NCBI GenBank assembly: GCA_003508605.1
Contig: DNUB01000132.1
Location: 1-8,917, forward strand
DNA length: 8,917 nucleotides
Direction of reading: 5' to 3'
Source: Oscillospiraceae bacterium
GTDB taxonomy: Bacteria > Bacillota > Clostridia > Oscillospirales > Ruminococcaceae
A program made the translations under genes and the position numbers. Shown piece by piece: positions 6,823 to 8,917 of this stretch (positions within the stretch are counted from its first letter, which is position 1; every line of letters starts with the position of its first letter). The notes under the pieces were generated by a model. The model ran no database searches, was not told the origin of the DNA, and saw nothing but the letters and a program-made list of their open reading frames with translations.

Positions 6823-8160
6823 TTATACCGCACCCTTTCTCTGCCAAAAGCCCTTAAAATAGAAGGTTAAGGAAAGGCAGGCGGAAACTCCCCAGCCTAT
6901 CGGCCATGACCACCACACGCCGTCAACCCCCATAAATCCCGAAAGCAAATATGCGAGAACGACCCTTAAAATTAAATCGGTAAAGGTGGATATCATAAAG
7001 AAAACCATAGTACCCGACCCTCTGAGTACATTGTCGGCGATCAGCTTAGCACATACCGCAAAGTAAAAGGGAGACGTTATCCTTAAAAAGCTTCTTCCCG
7101 TTTCAATAATCGTCGGCGTGGGATTTTCCGCAAAAAGTCCTATAAGCTGATCAGGAAAAATAACGCTTATCAGGCTTATAATTACCGCAACGGTTTCAGC
7201 TATCAATAAGCCTGCTTTAAATCCGCTCCTTACTCTTTCATTTTTTCCCGCACCTAAGTTTTGTCCCGTGTAGCTGCTTACCCCTCCTGCAAGGGTTGTA
7301 AACATAGTTACGGAGAAGGTGTTAAGCTTTACCGCAGCGGCATAAGCGGCGGTAACGGCGGTTATGTCAAAGCTGTTTATAAGGCTTTGAATAAACAGAT
7401 TGCCTACCGATACAAAGCTTTGCTGAAATATTCCCGGAATCGCAAGCCTTGAAATTCTTTTAAGTATGCTTAAGGAGAAAAACTTAGGCTTCGAAGGGGT
7501 CTCAACCTTTTTAATACGAGCCAAAAGAATTGCCGCAGCAATAACCGAAGCAAATCCCTGTGCGATAAGGGTGGCAAGTGCCAAAGCCCCCACTCCCATA
7601 TTGCATAGATTTACAAGCAGCAAATCTAAAATCACGTTTCCGCCCGATGAGCAGACAAGCAGTATCAAGGGAGTTTTGGAGTCGCCCAAGGAAGAAAAGA
7701 CGCAGGTAGCCACATTATACAGAAACAGAAAAGGAAGACCGAAGGTATATATTCGCAGATAGCTTGCCGAATCGGATAAAATGTCCGCATTCGTATTGAG
7801 AAGCTTTAGCATGGGCGTGCAGAAGACCGTTCCCAAAAGGGTAAGAATAAGGCTTAAGGCGGATATGGCTGTAAAGGAGGTAAAAACGGCGGTCTTCATA
7901 TCCGAAAGCTTTTTTTCTCCGAAAAGGTGGCTTATCAGCACCGATGCGCCGTTGGTAGAGCCTAAGGCGATTGCCATAAAGATCATGGTTATGGGGAATG
8001 ACGAGCCTACCGCCGCAAGCGCTTCCTCGCCCAAGCACCGTCCTGCAATTACAGTATCGGCAATATTGTAAAGCTGCTGAAATACTGCGCTTAAAAGCAG
8101 CGGCATACTGAATTTCAGAAGTACACTGCGGGGCTTTCCCACAGTCATATCGGTAATCAT
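6823..8160 (-). CDS. MATE-family multidrug/metabolite efflux transporter
   Basis: This 445-residue integral membrane protein of the MATE (multidrug and toxic compound extrusion) family exports organic cations or metabolites in exchange for Na+ or H+. It shows the family N-terminus, including FQQLYNIADTVIAGRCLG (27-44), and two homologous halves. Half-specific motifs are SHLFGEKK (77-84) and TGQNLGAGK (298-306). Hydrophobicity suggests the usual twelve membrane segments, and the length is typical. The start at ATG 8160 has GGGGGAAG about 6 nt upstream. It is the first gene of a three-gene unit with two flavoproteins. Its TAA stop is one base from the ATG of the YhiN-like gene, so translation is probably coupled. 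Possible control is by a repressor binding the inverted repeat over its -35 box. The substrate is not predictable. Confidence 0.93.
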   Translation of the reverse strand: MITDMTVGKPRSVLLKFSMPLLLSAVFQQLYNIADTVIAGRCLGEEALAAVGSSFPITMIFMAIALGSTNGASVLISHLFGEKKLSDMKTAVFTSFTAISALSLILTLLGTVFCTPMLKLLNTNADILSDSASYLRIYTFGLPFLFLYNVATCVFSSLGDSKTPLILLVCSSGGNVILDLLLVNLCNMGVGALALATLIAQGFASVIAAAILLARIKKVETPSKPKFFSLSILKRISRLAIPGIFQQSFVSVGNLFIQSLINSFDITAVTAAYAAAVKLNTFSVTMFTTLAGGVSSYTGQNLGAGKNERVRSGFKAGLLIAETVAVIISLISVIFPDQLIGLFAENPTPTIIETGRSFLRITSPFYFAVCAKLIADNVLRGSGTMVFFMISTFTDLILRVVLAYLLSGFMGVDGVWWSWPIGWGVSACLSLTFYFKGFWQRKGAV

Positions 8161-8197
8161 CTGTTTCTTCCCCCGTATAGATAATGCTTTATATTTT

Positions 8198-8226
8198 ATT
8201 ATATTACTTTTTCAAACTGCTGTAAA
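8198..8226 (-). promoter_or_regulatory. Promoter of the MATE-flavoprotein operon
   Basis: On the minus strand, TTTACA (8226-8221), a 17-bp spacer and a perfect TATAAT (8203-8198) predict a start near 8191 and a leader of about 30 nt. An overlapping TTGAAA-16-TATAAA alternative lies slightly closer to the gene. Confidence 0.72.
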
Positions 8227-8238
8227 GAAAATACAGCA
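8218..8238. promoter_or_regulatory. Inverted repeat, candidate operator
   Basis: TGCTGTA (8218-8224), 7 bp, then TACAGCA (8232-8238) form a perfect 7-bp dyad. It covers the whole -35 hexamer of the MATE promoter. Placement and symmetry fit a dimeric repressor such as TetR or MarR types often found at efflux genes, but no regulator gene lies in the window and the family is not identified. Confidence 0.45.
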
Positions 8239-8385
8239 CAAAACTTTTAAAGGAAGCGGTAATTTTTTGTAGATTATTGCTTTGCCTTAATTTCAATCTC
8301 TTTAAGATTGACGCAATAGCCGCAGTTTAAAAAGATCGGCATAAAGCATATTTCCGAATTTTTTTGTTTTTTGTTATTTTCGGTA

Positions 8386-8414
8386 TTGACTTTTTAAACG
8401 GGAATAGTTATAAT
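8386..8414 (+). promoter_or_regulatory. Near-consensus promoter of the reverse rubrerythrin gene
   Basis: TTGACT (8386-8391), a 17-bp spacer and a perfect TATAAT (8409-8414) predict strong expression, starting near 8421 with a leader of about 125 nt. TTATAAT-T-ATT at 8408-8418 overlaps the -10 and matches the left half plus three bases of the PerR box (TTATAATNATTATAA). The match is weak evidence because the -10 itself supplies most of it. A weaker second promoter, TTGTTC-16-TATAAT (8488-8515), could give a short leader. Confidence 0.8.
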
Positions 8415-8439
8415 TATTTGTGAAAACAAGAGGTAAAAT

Positions 8440-8460
8440 ATGGAAAAATATACATATTGA
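8440..8460 (+). CDS. Possible six-codon leader ORF upstream of rubrerythrin
   Basis: An ATG at 8440 follows AGAGGT (8429-8434) at a 5-nt spacing, about 20 nt after the predicted transcript start. It reads MEKYTY and stops at TGA. The same frame stays open for 17 further codons beyond the TGA, mostly Ile, Leu, Val and Phe ([17 protein letters not shown]), ending at TAA 8512. It may be a leader peptide, the remains of a small membrane protein broken by a stop, or chance. TGA is an ordinary stop in this genome segment. I do not recognise it. Confidence 0.3.
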   Translation: MEKYTY

Positions 8461-8546
8461 ATTATTATGGTCATTGGACTTTTGATATTGTTCCTTGACT
8501 GTAATTTTATATAATTAAATTCAAAAAGAAAAAGGAGAACAAAGCT

Positions 8547-8917
8547 ATGAAGAAGTTTATTTGCCCTATTTGCGGATATGTTCATGAAGGAAACCAGCCT
8601 CCCGAAAAATGTCCTCAGTGCGGCTGCCCCGCCGAAAAGTTCAAGGAGCAGGGCGGAGAAGAGCTGACATTTGCCTGCGAGCATGAGGTTGGTATTGCCA
8701 AGGATCTTGACCCCGCTGTTGTAGAGGGTCTGAGAATGAATTTTTCCGGTGAATGCACCGAGGTAGGCATGTATCTTGCTATGTCAAGAGTAGCTGACAG
8801 GGAGGGTTATCCCGAGGTTGCGGAAGCCTATAAGAGAATTGCTTTTGAAGAGGCTGAGCATGCCGCTAAGTTTGCAGAGCTTTTGGGAGAGGTTGTTACC
8901 GATTCCACCAAGAAGAA
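8547..8917 (+). CDS. Reverse rubrerythrin (rubredoxin + ferritin-like; NADH peroxidase type), 3' end cut by window
   Basis: This non-heme di-iron protein reduces hydrogen peroxide (and oxygen in characterised clostridial members) with electrons passed from NADH, protecting anaerobes in the cytosol. The first 123 residues are visible; the family has roughly 180, so about a third is missing at the window edge. The rubredoxin domain comes first: C6, C9, C22 and C25 (CPICG and CPQCG) form the Fe(Cys)4 site. A ferritin-like four-helix domain then begins at about residue 50, with di-iron ligand candidates E69 in GECTE and the EEAEH motif at 101-105. This order is the reverse of classical rubrerythrin. 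The start at ATG 8547 has AGGAG 9 nt upstream. It is transcribed divergently from the MATE operon by a strong promoter. PerR-type control is typical of clostridial homologues but only weakly suggested here. Confidence 0.93.
   Translation, partial: MKKFICPICGYVHEGNQPPEKCPQCGCPAEKFKEQGGEELTFACEHEVGIAKDLDPAVVEGLRMNFSGECTEVGMYLAMSRVADREGYPEVAEAYKRIAFEEAEHAAKFAELLGEVVTDSTKK

Larger units (their letters stand above)
8161..8546. other. Divergent intergenic region between MATE operon and rubrerythrin
   Basis: This 386-bp AT-rich gap holds the leftward MATE promoter with its inverted repeat and, on the right, the rubrerythrin promoter with a long leader. Between them (8239-8385) I see no gene. That stretch has one possible folded element: CAATCT (8294-8299) pairs with AGATTG (8305-8310), flanked by ATTGC (8276-8280) and GCAAT (8313-8317) across an uneven internal loop. 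There is also a T-rich run at 8358-8380. Neither is assigned a function. Confidence 0.6.

Noticed and set aside
8336..8380. TCGG/CCGA hairpin followed by a T-rich run, possible plus-strand terminator
   Set aside because: The stem is 4 bp with a long AT-rich loop, and no plus-strand gene precedes it.
8440..8514. Reading the TGA at 8458 as selenocysteine or tryptophan
   Set aside because: TGA terminates two clear genes in this window (stops at 4021-4019 and 5555-5553), there is no convincing SECIS-like hairpin just after the codon, and the product is not a known selenoprotein.
8394..8684. Minus-strand open frame of 96 codons over the rubrerythrin start
   Set aside because: It is antisense to a clear rubredoxin domain and its promoter, and has no recognisable content.

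Overview
The window looks like a chromosomal segment of an anaerobic, low-to-moderate GC Firmicute. The nearest fit is a gut-type Clostridia of the Ruminococcaceae/Oscillospirales kind. This is inferred from the T-box leader, the short EpsC-type serine acetyltransferase, the surface leucine-rich-repeat protein with its Ruminococcus-like C-terminal tail, and the reverse rubrerythrin. Strong Shine-Dalgarno sequences and TTGACA/TATAAT-type promoters are easy to find. TGA is used as a normal stop codon by two genes, so the genetic code is standard.

Left part (1-2631, plus strand): a cysteine operon. A sigma-A-type promoter (56-84) drives a leader of about 380 nt that is a T-box riboswitch. Its specifier is UGC (Cys) and its antiterminator bulge begins UGGA, which pairs with a tRNA ending UCCA, as expected for tRNA-Cys with U73. 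The leader ends in an intrinsic terminator. Downstream are cysE (serine O-acetyltransferase, first step of cysteine synthesis) and cysS (cysteinyl-tRNA synthetase). Cysteine synthesis and cysteine charging would therefore both rise when tRNA-Cys is uncharged. A 13-bp perfect hairpin terminator closes the unit.

Middle (2693-3985, minus strand): one gene with its own extended -10 promoter. It encodes a secreted cell-surface protein: signal peptide, EF-hand loop, about seven 21-residue leucine-rich repeats with an internalin-J-like cysteine ladder, a Ser/Thr/Glu linker, and a C-terminal NKPTG / hydrophobic / RRRK tail. It converges on cysS.

Right-middle (4019-8226, minus strand): a tight three-gene unit. 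A MATE-family multidrug/metabolite exporter is followed one base later by a YhiN/HI0933-family flavoprotein, which overlaps by 41 bp a second, uncharacterised flavoprotein of the COG2509 type. The promoter overlaps a perfect 7-bp inverted repeat that may be an operator. No convincing terminator follows the last gene, so read-through into the surface-protein gene is possible.

Right end (8161-8917): a 386-bp divergent intergenic region holds the MATE promoter facing left and a near-consensus promoter facing right. The latter drives a reverse rubrerythrin (rubredoxin domain first, then ferritin-like domain), which is cut off by the window edge. Its leader of about 125 nt carries a ribosome-binding site and a six-codon mini-ORF, followed in frame by a short hydrophobic stretch. 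This is the least explained element of the window. I see no mobile element, CRISPR array, tRNA or rRNA.
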